In this document: piece after piece, positions 53,432 to 62,100 of the stretch
How the letters are laid out: every line of letters begins with the position of its first letter
Position numbering within the stretch: the stretch's first letter is position 1
Source of the DNA: Pseudomonas taetrolens
GTDB lineage: Bacteria; Pseudomonadota; Gammaproteobacteria; Pseudomonadales; Pseudomonadaceae
Assembly: GCF_900475285.1 (NCBI RefSeq)
Contig: NZ_LS483370.1
Location: 124,001-188,000 of the forward strand
Reading direction: 5' to 3'
DNA length: 64,000 bases
Made by a program: the position numbers and the translations under genes
Notes under the pieces: model-generated
What the model was told of the DNA's origin: nothing
What the model saw: only the letters and a program-made list of their open reading frames with translations
Database searches by the model: none

Positions 53432-54300
53432 GGGGCATTGATCCAGGCGTCGTAGCGTGTGTTGCCCGGCCAGTGTTGATCCCGCAATCGCCGGTACTCT
53501 TGACGCATATGCTCGAACTCGGCGTCTTTCTGTTCCTGCATCTGCGCCTCGCTCAGCGGCTGTCCGTACAGTGTTTGCAGGCGCTGCCGAGTCGTGAGGA
53601 TTAAGCCTGTAAACGCCTCACGCTGTTGCACGCTTTGGGTATCGGGGGCCGGTAAACCTTGATGGACGCGCCATTGGCGGCTGCCTTCCTGCTCGACAAA
53701 GCTGGCGAAAGACTCATTGAACTCGGTGTCGTCCTTCACATAAAGACGCTGATGGGCGAGTTCGTGAAATATCAGGCTGGCAAGTCGCTCATCGCCCCAG
53801 CTCAACATGCTGTTGAGGATCGGGTCATCGAACCAGCCCAGGGTGGAGTAGGCCTCGACGCCGCTGATATACACATCCAGACCTTGTTGGCGCTGCAAGG
53901 CGGCCTCGCCACGTGCTGCGCCCTGTTCGTAGTACCCGCGATAGGCCACACAGCCGGCGACGGGGAAGCAATGGGTGACGGGGTCGAGCGAGAATGCCGG
54001 AGTGGCGAAGACGTTCCACACCACATAGGGCCGCTTGAGGTCGGCATACACGCGATAGCTTTGATTGTCCGGCAGGTGCAATTGCTTGCTGGCGAACGTT
54101 CTGGCGGCCTGGGCGCCCGCCAGGCGTTCGCGCAGGTGAGGATCGCGCTGCGGGTCTGCAATGACCCGGGCCACGGGCTCACGGGCTTTGAGCAACTGCC
54201 ATTGGCCAGCGGCCAGTTGCGGGTAATAACCAGGACTGGAACATCCCGTGAGCAAGGCCAGCAAGGTGATGGGAAGCAAGCAACGGGCGGGGGAGGTCAT
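53428..54300 (-). CDS. PF10023-type predicted aminopeptidase lipoprotein
   Basis: 290 residues: lipobox LLTGC (Cys about 20) and a zinc-peptidase core with SLIFHELAHQRLYVKDD and, further on, FNESFASFVEQEG, the HExxH...E arrangement. Tyr/Trp-rich motifs (QSYRVYADLKRPYVVWNVFA in parts, GWFDDPILNSML) are typical of the family. Likely anchored in the periplasm; substrate unknown. The ATG at 54300 is used; a GTG four codons earlier is possible. Confidence 0.85.
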   Translation of the reverse strand: MTSPARCLLPITLLALLTGCSSPGYYPQLAAGQWQLLKAREPVARVIADPQRDPHLRERLAGAQAARTFASKQLHLPDNQSYRVYADLKRPYVVWNVFATPAFSLDPVTHCFPVAGCVAYRGYYEQGAARGEAALQRQQGLDVYISGVEAYSTLGWFDDPILNSMLSWGDERLASLIFHELAHQRLYVKDDTEFNESFASFVEQEGSRQWRVHQGLPAPDTQSVQQREAFTGLILTTRQRLQTLYGQPLSEAQMQEQKDAEFEHMRQEYRRLRDQHWPGNTRYDAWINAP

Positions 54301-54431
54301 AACGCGATCCACTGGGTGACGGGCGCAAGACTAGCCTCAGCGTATGCCGAAGTGCCACAGTTCGGGCGATCAGCGCTATGCTGAAAACATTGCTCTTTCA
54401 TTGCGACCGCCACAACCGGCCCTCACAAGGT

Positions 54432-54872
54432 ATGACTCCAACCGTGAAAACAATCATGCGCAGGTCTGTGCTAATGCTGATGGCGGGGCTATTAAGCGCA
54501 TGCACCAGCACCCCCCTGCCCAACGCTGACCCGGCACGTGCCTGGATCGATCTTGAAACCCAGACCGGCAAGCTGGTGATGGCCGAGCGCCTGGACAATC
54601 AACGATTGCAGGACGGTCGCTACTTTCAGGTCACGCCAGGCAGCCATGAGTTGATGGTGCGCTTCGATTACGAAGTGTTTATCGGCGGCATGGGGCAGTT
54701 CAGCGATCCGCAGGAGCGCTTGTGCTATCTGTCGGTTCGTTACGACGACTTCCGGCCCGGTCAGCATTACCGGCTGCAAGCCCGCTCGGTGGGGTTCAAC
54801 GCCTACGCCCGGTTATATAACGCCGCGGGCGAGGTGGTGGCCGAAGAGCGACTGGTCAACTGCTTGCCCTGA
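54432..54872 (+). CDS. Small lipoprotein of unknown function
   Basis: 146 residues. Signal region with lipobox LLSAC, then a beta-rich domain with AWIDLETQTGKLVMAERLD (pieces: AWIDLETQTG, MAERLDNQRL), GRYFQVTPGSHELMVRFDYEV in parts, and ERLCYLSVRYDDFRPGQHYRLQ. Reminiscent of PEGA-like carbohydrate-binding lipoproteins, but no firm family. Three starts are possible: 54378, 54432 and 54456; 54432 has AAGG close by. The last allows the shortest signal. Divergent from the aminopeptidase gene. Confidence 0.7.
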   Translation: MTPTVKTIMRRSVLMLMAGLLSACTSTPLPNADPARAWIDLETQTGKLVMAERLDNQRLQDGRYFQVTPGSHELMVRFDYEVFIGGMGQFSDPQERLCYLSVRYDDFRPGQHYRLQARSVGFNAYARLYNAAGEVVAEERLVNCLP

Positions 54873-54875
54873 GGC

Positions 54876-55109
54876 TTAGTTGTCGTTCTTTTGGTAGATG
54901 ATCTTTTTGGTGCCGTTTTCGCACGTACCCACCACCATGCTTTGGTCGTGGACTTCATCGTTGGTCACGATTTCGAGCGTATAGGACGACACATTGTTGG
55001 CCTGGATCTTGGCTTCGATCTCGGCTTTCAATTCTTCACAGGGTTTGGGGGCGGCCATGGCCGAGGTGGCCAGAGCACAGCAGATAGCAGCCAGAGCGAA
55101 ACGTTTCAT
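54876..55109 (-). CDS. DUF1161 periplasmic protein (copy 1)
   Basis: 77 residues: signal peptide (LAAICCALATSAMAAP) and a small DUF1161 domain. Motifs are KPCEELKAEIEAKIQAN, YTLEIVTNDE, VVGTCENGTKKIIYQK, with two cysteines likely joined by a disulfide. A second copy lies at 56959. Ends three bases from the convergent lipoprotein gene. Function unknown. Confidence 0.87.
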   Translation of the reverse strand: MKRFALAAICCALATSAMAAPKPCEELKAEIEAKIQANNVSSYTLEIVTNDEVHDQSMVVGTCENGTKKIIYQKNDN

Positions 55110-55210
55110 GGTGGGACTCCCTTGATGCAGTACGCAACGTCATGGTCTGACGCCGTGGGTGACCAATCGATCACATGTGGCGCAACACTGTACGAACTGT
55201 CCGGGTCAGC

Positions 55211-55239
55211 GATGCCCCATTCATGGCGAATGGGGCATC
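55211..55239 (-). terminator. Hairpin after osmC
   Basis: GATGCCCCATTC / GAATGGGGCATC, twelve perfect pairs with a five-base loop, 22 bp beyond the osmC stop. There is no T-run. It lies also upstream of the DUF1161 copy 1 gene. Confidence 0.6.
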
Positions 55240-55260
55240 GCGTGTCATCAGTACAGCGAC

Positions 55261-55692
55261 TTAGCTCAGCAGTGTGGCGTCGAGGGTGATTTTTGCATTC
55301 AGCACCTTGGACACCGGGCAGCCTTCTTTGGCTTTGGTGGTCAGTTCGTCAAATTGCTGTTGGGTGGCACCCGGCACCTTGGCCTTGAGCACCAGATGTA
55401 CAGCCGTGATTGCAAAGCCGCCTTCTACCTGGTCCAGGCTGACTTCGGCGGTGGTATCGATGCTGTCGGCCTTGAGCCCGGCATCGCCAAGGATCATCGA
55501 CAGTGCCATTGAGAAGCAGCCGGCATGGGCTGCGCCGATCAGCTCCTCGGGGTTAGTGCCTTTGCCGCCCTCGAACCGCGCCTTGAAACCATAAGGTGCG
55601 TCGCGCAGCACGCCGGTTTCGGTAGAAATGGACCCGATGCCGGTTTTAAGGTCGCCTGCCCAATGAGCCGATGCTTTTTTCTTGATACTCAT
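55261..55692 (-). CDS. osmC: OsmC-family peroxiredoxin
   Basis: 143 residues of the OsmC/Ohr fold. Two catalytic cysteines lie in [12 protein letters not shown] and [12 protein letters not shown], with the Arg/Glu helper region [16 protein letters not shown]-terminus [20 protein letters not shown] is OsmC-type, not Ohr-type. Reduces organic hydroperoxides in the cytoplasm. CAGGAGG precedes the ATG, and an AlgU-like promoter lies about 50-75 bp upstream. Confidence 0.92.
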   Translation of the reverse strand: MSIKKKASAHWAGDLKTGIGSISTETGVLRDAPYGFKARFEGGKGTNPEELIGAAHAGCFSMALSMILGDAGLKADSIDTTAEVSLDQVEGGFAITAVHLVLKAKVPGATQQQFDELTTKAKEGCPVSKVLNAKITLDATLLS

Positions 55693-55739
55693 GCGTGCCT
55701 CCTGAAAAGCAGCGTGAAGGTTTCACGCCTGACTGGACT

Positions 55740-55767
55740 TGTGAGGGTAGACGTCATTACAAAGTTC
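55740..55767 (-). promoter_or_regulatory. AlgU-type promoter of osmC
   Basis: Read on the minus strand: GAACTT (55767-55762), 17-bp spacer, TCACA (55744-55740). The -35 is the exact sigma-22 consensus; the -10 departs from TCTGA. Osmotically inducible genes of this family belong to the sigma-22 regulon in Pseudomonas. Confidence 0.55.
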
Positions 55768-55907
55768 ATCCTATCGGACCAATCGTCTTTTTTAGTGGCT
55801 CATTTACAGCGCTACCATTGAAACTCGGGTATATGCCCATATTGCTTAGAGCACTGGCAGGTTTTGGCGAGCGTCATGGCCTGCATCCCATTAGGAGGCG
55901 CCCGCTC

Positions 55908-56912
55908 ATGACACGTTTGTCCGATATCAAATTCTCTACCCTCGACCTGGTACCCGTGCGCGAAAATGGCAGCGCCGCTCAGTCGTTGCGCAATTCGCTG
56001 GATCTGGCCCAGCACGTGGAAAAATTTGGCTACAACCGTTTCTGGGTGGCTGAACACCACAACATGGATGGCATTGCCAGCTCGGCCACCTCGGTGTTGA
56101 TTGGCTATCTGGCAGGTGGCACGTCGACTATTCGCGTCGGCTCGGGCGGGGTCATGCTGCCCAACCATGCGCCGCTGGTCATCGCCGAGCAGTTTGGCAC
56201 CCTCGAAAGCCTGTACCCCGGGCGCATTGATCTGGGCTTGGGGCGTGCGCCCGGCTCGGACCAGATGACCGCGCGCGCCTTGCGCCGCGAACGCTCCGGC
56301 AGCGCGGACGATTTCCCGCAGGATGTGGCCGAACTGATGCGTTATTTGGGCCCTCGCACTCCCGATCAACGCGTGATTGCCATGCCGGGCACCGGGACCC
56401 ATGTGCCGATCTGGTTGCTCGGCTCCAGCCTGTTCAGTGCGCAACTGGCGGGTGAGCAGGGGCTGCCTTATGCCTTTGCCTCACATTTCGCGCCACGTTT
56501 GATGCATGAAGCCATTCGCGTGTACCGCAATCACTTCAAACCCTCGGCAGTCCTCGACAAGCCTTATGTGATGCTCGGTGTGCCGCTGGTCGCGGCGGAT
56601 ACCGATGAGCAGGCGGAGTATCTGGCGACGTCGGTCTATCAACGGATTCTGGCGCTGATGCGCGGACAGAGCCTGGTACAGCGACCACCGGTTGAAACGA
56701 TGGATGGTTTGTGGCTGCCCCATGAAAAAGATGCGGTGATGAGTTTTCTGGGGCTGGCAATGGTCGGCAGCCCGGGGAAAATCAGGGCCAAGCTGGAAAA
56801 GCTGGTGGACCAGACCCAGGCCGACGAGCTGATTTTCACCAGTGACCTGTATGAGCACGCCGACCGCATTCGTTCGTACGAGTTGCTGGCTCAGGTAATG
56901 AAGCAGGCTTAA
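55908..56912 (+). CDS. Luciferase-like flavin-dependent oxidoreductase
   Basis: 334 residues, LLM class. TIM-barrel motifs [21 protein letters not shown] (cut: [24 protein letters not shown]), [24 protein letters not shown] in parts, [11 protein letters not shown] and [17 protein letters not shown] are typical. The group is usually annotated as MsnO8-like; substrate unknown. The ATG at 55908 has TTAGGAGG ten bases upstream. Divergent from osmC. Confidence 0.9.
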   Translation: MTRLSDIKFSTLDLVPVRENGSAAQSLRNSLDLAQHVEKFGYNRFWVAEHHNMDGIASSATSVLIGYLAGGTSTIRVGSGGVMLPNHAPLVIAEQFGTLESLYPGRIDLGLGRAPGSDQMTARALRRERSGSADDFPQDVAELMRYLGPRTPDQRVIAMPGTGTHVPIWLLGSSLFSAQLAGEQGLPYAFASHFAPRLMHEAIRVYRNHFKPSAVLDKPYVMLGVPLVAADTDEQAEYLATSVYQRILALMRGQSLVQRPPVETMDGLWLPHEKDAVMSFLGLAMVGSPGKIRAKLEKLVDQTQADELIFTSDLYEHADRIRSYELLAQVMKQA

Positions 56913-56918
56913 CGCAGC

Positions 56919-56948
56919 CACTGCAGGAGCACGTTTGCTCCTGCAGTG
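56919..56948 (+). terminator. Thirteen-pair hairpin between convergent genes
   Basis: CACTGCAGGAGCA, CGTT loop, TGCTCCTGCAGTG: perfect thirteen-pair stem directly after the oxidoreductase gene and before DUF1161 copy 2. Same GCAGGAGC core as the hairpins at 17050 and 61043. Confidence 0.8.
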
Positions 56949-56958
56949 CTTTCGATGA

Positions 56959-57183
56959 TTAACCGCGCTTGTAAACGATCTCTTTGGTGCCGGCTTCGCA
57001 GGAGCCCACTACCTTCCCGTCTGTTGCAGTGCCTTTGTCCACGACTTCCAGCGAGTAGTGCGAAGCGCCTTTGGCTTCGATTTTCGCAGCGATCTCGCTT
57101 TTCAGTTCTTCGCACGGTTTGCCCGCGGCGAACGCTGTGCCCGCCAAACTGAGCAAGCCTATAGCTAACAGGCTTTTTTTCAT
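56959..57183 (-). CDS. DUF1161 periplasmic protein (copy 2)
   Basis: 74 residues: signal peptide (LAIGLLSLAGTAFAAG) and DUF1161 domain (KPCEELKSEIAAKIEAKG, YSLEVVDKG, VVGSCEAGTKEIVYK). Clearly paralogous to the gene at 54876: the same two cysteines and the same ending. No function is known. Confidence 0.87.
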   Translation of the reverse strand: MKKSLLAIGLLSLAGTAFAAGKPCEELKSEIAAKIEAKGASHYSLEVVDKGTATDGKVVGSCEAGTKEIVYKRG

Positions 57184-57301
57184 CGGTCACATTCCTCAAG
57201 TCAACGTTAAAAGGGTGCGACACGCGCATGGCATGTCGCACCCGGACGGTGTAGCCGAGGTTATGGCAAACGGCCAGCCTGGAAGTTCAAAAGGCTGTCG
57301 T

Positions 57302-57517
57302 TTAGCTGGTGGCAATCCTGAAACCCACCTTGAGTGTGACCTGGTAATGCGCCACTTTGCCGTCCTTGATATGGCCCCGGGTGTCGACTACCTCGAACCA
57401 CTCCAGGTGTTTGATGCTTTTGTGGGCTTCTGCGAGTGCATTACTGATGGCGTCTTCTATGCTGCTCGGGGACGAGCCTACCAGTTCGATTTTTTTGTAG
57501 GTGTGGTGGTCAGACAT
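57302..57517 (-). CDS. Dodecin flavin-binding protein
   Basis: 71 residues, dodecin fold. [24 protein letters not shown] (parts: [24 protein letters not shown]), the Trp-containing [11 protein letters not shown] at the flavin site, and [11 protein letters not shown]. Twelve subunits form a hollow sphere that stores FMN/FAD or protects against free flavin. AAGGAGAACG before the ATG. Confidence 0.93.
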   Translation of the reverse strand: MSDHHTYKKIELVGSSPSSIEDAISNALAEAHKSIKHLEWFEVVDTRGHIKDGKVAHYQVTLKVGFRIATS

Positions 57518-57672
57518 AACGTTCTCCTTTGTCGTAGATCAAAGCCTAGCAGCGATTTCGCTCAATACTTCGTGGGCTGATAGAAAGGAAAAGTTCAGGT
57601 TTACTGCACTTTCCGAAAACGCTGGAGTCGGACTTAACACGTACCTCACTCATCAATGCAGGAGAGCCCTAA

Positions 57673-57999
57673 ATGGCTAGCAATTCTTTACGTAAAGCCT
57701 CATTGCAAAGCATGGAAGCTGAGATCGAGAGCCTGCTGAAGTCTCTGGAAAGCCTCAAGGACGACGCTTCAGACGAGTCCAAAAAAACGCTCAAGGCGCT
57801 GAAAGGCAATGCCGAGAACGCGCTTAAGCATTCGCGCCACCTGCTCAGCGATGCTTATGAAGAAGTGAAGGCCAAAACGCGCGAAACCGGGATTGCCACT
57901 CGCGAATACGCACAAGAACATCCGTATGCTACCGCGGGTGTTGCGATTGGTGCGTTGGGTCTGCTGGCGGCTTTTCTGCTGTGCAAGCGCGGTCACTGA
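57673..57999 (+). CDS. DUF883/ElaB-YqjD family membrane-anchored protein
   Basis: 108 residues: a long amphipathic helical region (about 1-80, with [20 protein letters not shown]) and one C-terminal transmembrane helix ([19 protein letters not shown]). YqjD-type proteins bind stationary-phase ribosomes at the membrane. TGCAGGAGAGCCC precedes the ATG. Its last seven bases overlap the end of convergent trpI. Confidence 0.9.
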   Translation: MASNSLRKASLQSMEAEIESLLKSLESLKDDASDESKKTLKALKGNAENALKHSRHLLSDAYEEVKAKTRETGIATREYAQEHPYATAGVAIGALGLLAAFLLCKRGH

Positions 58000-58892
58000 T
58001 CGGCGTCACGCGCAAGCTCAGCCTTGAGCCATTGCGCCAGTTGCCGGGCGCGCCCATCTGCGGCGCGCTTGGGCAACCATAACGCTAGCTGCGCCGAGGT
58101 TTCCTTGAAACCCCACGGTGCAGCCAGGCGTCCTGCCCGAACGTCCTCGGCTACCAGCGGTTCAGGGGCAATCGCGACCCCCAGACCAGCCACGGCGGCT
58201 TCCAGCAAATAATACAAATGTTCAAACCCTTGCCCGTACTTCAAGTCTTTCGGATCGAGTGCCTGTTGCCGTGCCCAGCTTGGCCACGCCTGAGGGCGTG
58301 AGGTGGTGTGCAATAGAGATTCACCCAACAGGGCACTGGCGGGCGCTCCGGCCAGCTGCGCATAGCGGGTCGAGCGTGGACTGAGCACCGGCCCGATACG
58401 TTCGCTGGCCAGTTCATACACCTGCATGTCCGCCGGCCATGGGGGCTCGGCAAAGACCAGCAAGGCATCCAGCCCCGGGCGGCGAGGGTCCAGATCGCCT
58501 TCACCGGCCGACAAGTGCAAGCGCAAATCCGGCAGGTCGGCATTCAGGCGTCCCAGCCGGGGGATAAACCAGCGTGCCAGCAGACTGCCCGAACAGCCGA
58601 GTACAAAGGGCGCGTCGATATGGCTTTGCGTGAGTTCAGTGCACACGTTACGCAGGCGATCAAAGGCTTCGCTGCTGGCGTCGCGCAAGCGCATACCAGC
58701 CTCGGTGAGCTTCAGCCCTCGGCCCTCCTTGATAAACAGGCTGATCCCAAGGTGCTCTTCGAGCACTTTGAGTTGTCGGCTAACGGCACCGTGGGTGACG
58801 TTCAACTGCTCGGCAGCGAGGCTTACGCTGCTCAGGCGGGCAGTGGCCTCGAAGGCGCGCAAGGCATTCAGGGGAGGGAGGTCGCGGCTCAT
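57993..58892 (-). CDS. trpI: LysR-type regulator of trpBA (TrpI)
   Basis: 299 residues: N-terminal winged HTH ([33 protein letters not shown]) and a LysR effector domain. Its position, divergent from trpBA with about 113 bp between, identifies TrpI, which activates trpBA with indoleglycerol phosphate in Pseudomonas. Two binding sites should lie in the shared spacer. Confidence 0.92.
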   Translation of the reverse strand: MSRDLPPLNALRAFEATARLSSVSLAAEQLNVTHGAVSRQLKVLEEHLGISLFIKEGRGLKLTEAGMRLRDASSEAFDRLRNVCTELTQSHIDAPFVLGCSGSLLARWFIPRLGRLNADLPDLRLHLSAGEGDLDPRRPGLDALLVFAEPPWPADMQVYELASERIGPVLSPRSTRYAQLAGAPASALLGESLLHTTSRPQAWPSWARQQALDPKDLKYGQGFEHLYYLLEAAVAGLGVAIAPEPLVAEDVRAGRLAAPWGFKETSAQLALWLPKRAADGRARQLAQWLKAELARDADQ

Positions 58893-59005
58893 GGGATATG
58901 TGAGTTTTCCTGACAGGTTGCAGCGATCTTATCGGTTTTCATCCTGCGCTGTCGCGGGTAAAGTCAGGCCCATCGACCTTCTTACCTTTCCAGCTGGAGC
59001 GTCAC
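58893..59005. promoter_or_regulatory. trpI-trpB divergent control region
   Basis: 113-bp spacer. TTGCAG (58918-58923) and an A/T-poor -10 region are visible, with CTGGAG as the trpB ribosome site at 58993. I could not fix the TrpI operators; their known place in other pseudomonads is just upstream of the trpB promoter. Confidence 0.4.
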
Positions 59006-60229
59006 ATGACTCAATCCACTTTGCGTACCGGCCCTGATGCCAATGGCCTGTTTGGCTCATTTGGCGGCCGCTACGTGGCTGAAACCCTGATGCCGCTGAT
59101 CCTTGATCTGGACCGCGAGTATGAGCAGGCCAAGACCGATCCGGAATTCATCAAAGAGCTGGCGTACTTTCAGCGCGACTACGTGGGACGCCCGAGCCCG
59201 CTGTACTTCGCCGAGCGCCTGACCGAGTTTTGTGGCGGCGCCAAGATTTACCTCAAGCGCGAAGAGCTGAACCACACCGGCGCGCACAAGATCAACAACT
59301 GCATCGGCCAGATCCTGCTGGCGCGACGCATGGGCAAAAAACGCATCATCGCCGAGACCGGCGCCGGCATGCACGGTGTGGCCACCGCCACCGTGGCAGC
59401 CCGCTTTGGCCTGCAGTGCGTGATCTACATGGGCACTACCGATATCGAGCGTCAGCAGGCCAACGTGTTTCGCATGAAGCTGTTGGGAGCCGAGGTGATT
59501 CCGGTCGTGGCCGGCACCGGCACCCTCAAGGATGCGATGAACGAAGCCCTGCGCGACTGGGTGACCAATGTCGACAGCACTTTCTACCTGATTGGCACAG
59601 TGGCAGGTCCGCATCCGTATCCCGCGATGGTGCGCGACTTCCAGGCCGTGATCGGCAAGGAAACCCGCGATCAGATGCAAGCCCAGGAAGGCCGCCTGCC
59701 GGACAGCCTGGTGGCCTGCATCGGTGGTGGCTCGAACGCAATGGGCCTGTTTCACCCGTTTCTGGACGACACCAGCGTCGAAATCATCGGTGTTGAAGCT
59801 GCAGGCTATGGCATTGAAACCGGCAAGCACGCCGCCAGTCTTAACGGTGGCGAGCCAGGCGTGTTGCACGGTAACCGTACCTTCCTGTTGCAGGACGACG
59901 ATGGTCAGATCATCGACGCCCATTCGATTTCCGCCGGGCTCGACTACCCGGGTATCGGGCCGGAACACGCGTGGTTGCACGACATTGGCCGCGTTGAATA
60001 CACCTCGGTAACCGATGCCGAAGCCCTGGATGCGTTCCATAAATGCTGCCGCCTTGAAGGCATCATTCCGGCACTGGAAAGCGCCCACGCCCTGGCCGAA
60101 GTGTTCAAGCGCGCACCGACCCTGCCGTCGGATCACCTGATGGTGGTCAACCTGTCCGGTCGAGGCGACAAAGACATGCAAACCGTGATGCACCACATGG
60201 AACAGTCCCAGCAGGAGAAACACTCATGA
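59006..60229 (+). CDS. trpB: Tryptophan synthase beta subunit
   Basis: 407 residues. PLP lysine in [13 protein letters not shown], glycine-rich phosphate loop GGGSNAMG, monovalent cation-binding region and the conserved catalytic Glu in [11 protein letters not shown]. Condenses indole, channelled from TrpA, with serine. Ends with a four-base overlap (ATGA) with trpA. The start [21 protein letters not shown] follows the usual length. Confidence 0.97.
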   Translation: MTQSTLRTGPDANGLFGSFGGRYVAETLMPLILDLDREYEQAKTDPEFIKELAYFQRDYVGRPSPLYFAERLTEFCGGAKIYLKREELNHTGAHKINNCIGQILLARRMGKKRIIAETGAGMHGVATATVAARFGLQCVIYMGTTDIERQQANVFRMKLLGAEVIPVVAGTGTLKDAMNEALRDWVTNVDSTFYLIGTVAGPHPYPAMVRDFQAVIGKETRDQMQAQEGRLPDSLVACIGGGSNAMGLFHPFLDDTSVEIIGVEAAGYGIETGKHAASLNGGEPGVLHGNRTFLLQDDDGQIIDAHSISAGLDYPGIGPEHAWLHDIGRVEYTSVTDAEALDAFHKCCRLEGIIPALESAHALAEVFKRAPTLPSDHLMVVNLSGRGDKDMQTVMHHMEQSQQEKHS

Positions 60230-61035
60230 GCCGCCTGCAAACACGTTTTGCCGAACTCAAGGAACAAAACCGTGCCGCCCTGGTGACGTTCGTCACGGCC
60301 GGTGATCCGACTTACGACACGTCGTTGGCCATCCTCAAGGGCTTGCCTGCTGCGGGTGCTGATGTGATCGAGCTGGGCATGCCCTTCACCGATCCGATGG
60401 CGGACGGCCCGGCGATTCAGCTGGCCAATATCCGTGCGTTGGGTGCGAAACAGAACCTGGCAAAAACCCTGCAAATGGTTCGTGAATTCCGTGAAGGCAA
60501 CAGCGATACGCCGCTGGTGCTGATGGGCTACTTCAACCCGATCCACCATTACGGCGTGCCAGCCTTTATTGCCGAGGCCAAGGCGGCAGGTGTCGATGGC
60601 CTGATCGTGGTCGACATGCCACCGGAGCACAACAGCGAGCTGTGTGACCCGGCGCAGGCGGCGGGCCTGGACTTCATTCGCCTGACGACCCCGACCACCG
60701 ACGATGCGCGCCTGCCAAAAGTGCTGACGGGCAGCTCGGGCTTTGTGTACTACGTGTCGGTGGCGGGTGTAACCGGCGCAGGTTCAGCCACGACTGAACA
60801 AGTGAGCACGGCCATTGAACGCCTGCGTCGGCACACCGATTTGCCGATCAGCGTGGGCTTCGGCATTCGTACTCCTGAGCAGGCAGCCGCGATTGCCCGC
60901 CTGGCGGATGGCGTGGTGGTGGGTTCGGCACTGATCGACAAGATCGAAAATGCCGCAACGCCTGAGCATGCGGTCGATGGCGTGTTGAGCCTGTGTGCGG
61001 CGCTGGCAGAGGGCGTGCGCAAGGCACGGCACTAA
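60226..61035 (+). CDS. trpA: Tryptophan synthase alpha subunit
   Basis: 269 residues, TIM barrel. Catalytic Glu in [16 protein letters not shown], catalytic Asp in [13 protein letters not shown], and phosphate-binding [11 protein letters not shown]. Splits indole-3-glycerol phosphate and passes indole to TrpB. Second gene of the trpBA operon. Confidence 0.97.
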   Translation: MSRLQTRFAELKEQNRAALVTFVTAGDPTYDTSLAILKGLPAAGADVIELGMPFTDPMADGPAIQLANIRALGAKQNLAKTLQMVREFREGNSDTPLVLMGYFNPIHHYGVPAFIAEAKAAGVDGLIVVDMPPEHNSELCDPAQAAGLDFIRLTTPTTDDARLPKVLTGSSGFVYYVSVAGVTGAGSATTEQVSTAIERLRRHTDLPISVGFGIRTPEQAAAIARLADGVVVGSALIDKIENAATPEHAVDGVLSLCAALAEGVRKARH

Positions 61036-61042
61036 GGACACT

Positions 61043-61074
61043 GCAGGAGCAGCCGCGCGACGGCTCGCTCCTGC
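61043..61074 (+). terminator. Hairpin between trpA and the serine acetyltransferase gene
   Basis: GCAGGAGC (61043-61050) with inner AGCCG pairs with CGGCT and GCTCCTGC (61067-61074) around a five-base loop, one bulged base. It stands between convergent genes and shares the GCAGGAGC core with 17050, 44391 and 56919. Confidence 0.75.
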
Positions 61075-61090
61075 CCGTGTTACCGGGTTT

Positions 61091-62017
61091 CTATTTTTGT
61101 GTCCCGTCGTCGTGCAGCAAATTGGCCTGGGTCAGGTTGCAACCGGCGGGCACGCTGCGGGTCAGCCACACATTGCCGCCAATGGTCGATCCCTGGCCAA
61201 TCGTGATTCGCCCCAGAATCGTGGCCCCGGCATAGATCACCACATCGTCTTCCACAATCGGATGACGCGGATGCCCCTTCTGCAACTGCCCCGATTCATC
61301 TGCCGGGAAGCGCTTGGCACCCAAGGTCACAGCCTGATAAATCCGCACACGTTCGCCGATAATCGCGGTTTCCCCGATGACCACGCCTGTCCCGTGGTCA
61401 ATAAAGAAGCTTCGGCCGATCTGCGCGCCGGGGTGAATGTCGATACCGGTGGCCGAGTGGGCGATTTCTGCGCTGATCCGCGCGAGCAAGGGCAATCCGG
61501 CTCGGTACAGATGATGGGCGAGTCGATGGTGAATCACCGCCAGAATCCCCGGATAGCACAACAGCACTTCATCCACACTGCGGGCCGCCGGGTCGCCGTG
61601 ATACGCGGCCAGCACGTCGGTATCCAGAATGCTGCGCAGGCCCGGTAACGCCAGGGCAAAATCCTGGATCAACAAGGTTGCGGTGGCCGAGACGCTGTCA
61701 TCGGGCTGGCCGGCTTGCCGTGCGGCGTAGCGCAATTCCAGCTTGGCTTGAGCCAGCAAGGCATTGAGGGCGACATCCAGGGTGTGTCCGACGTAAAAGT
61801 CTTCGCTCTCTTCGCGCAGATCAACCGGCCCCAAGCGCATCGGAAACAAGGCTCCGCACAGCGCTTCAAGAATATCGGCCATGGCTGCTCTTGAGGGCAG
61901 CTCTCGCCCGCCGAGTTCGCCACTGACACGCCCGTTTTGTGTGCGCCACTGATTGCGCGCTGTCCGCAGCTGGCTGACGATGCTTTGCAGTTGCCAAGGA
62001 TTGGAACGATCAATCAC
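61091..62017 (-). CDS. Serine O-acetyltransferase, EpsC type
   Basis: 308 residues from GTG at 62017, which has GGAG seven bases before it; a GTG at 62032 would add five residues. The long N-terminal helical domain is EpsC/SrpH-like, not the short CysE of enterics. The left-handed beta helix carries hexapeptide repeats (ATGIDIHPGAQIGRSFFI in parts, GTGVVIGETAIIG, ATILGRITIG). Catalytic His is expected in HPGAQIG/DHGTGV. Makes O-acetylserine for cysteine. Location after trpBA is unrelated in function. Confidence 0.88.
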   Translation of the reverse strand: MIDRSNPWQLQSIVSQLRTARNQWRTQNGRVSGELGGRELPSRAAMADILEALCGALFPMRLGPVDLREESEDFYVGHTLDVALNALLAQAKLELRYAARQAGQPDDSVSATATLLIQDFALALPGLRSILDTDVLAAYHGDPAARSVDEVLLCYPGILAVIHHRLAHHLYRAGLPLLARISAEIAHSATGIDIHPGAQIGRSFFIDHGTGVVIGETAIIGERVRIYQAVTLGAKRFPADESGQLQKGHPRHPIVEDDVVIYAGATILGRITIGQGSTIGGNVWLTRSVPAGCNLTQANLLHDDGTQK

Positions 62018-62100
62018 GATAATTCTCCGCACGCTGGCGGCTGATTTGATCAGCCGCGAATGGGCAATGATTTTACGGTATCAAAGCGTTTCGGATTGAA

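Noticed and set aside
57518..57672. An AlgU promoter for dodecin or DUF883
   Set aside because: GAACTT occurs upstream of dodecin on the minus strand, but no TCTGA-like -10 is at 16-17 bp; the DUF883 side has only a GGACTT with a poor -10.
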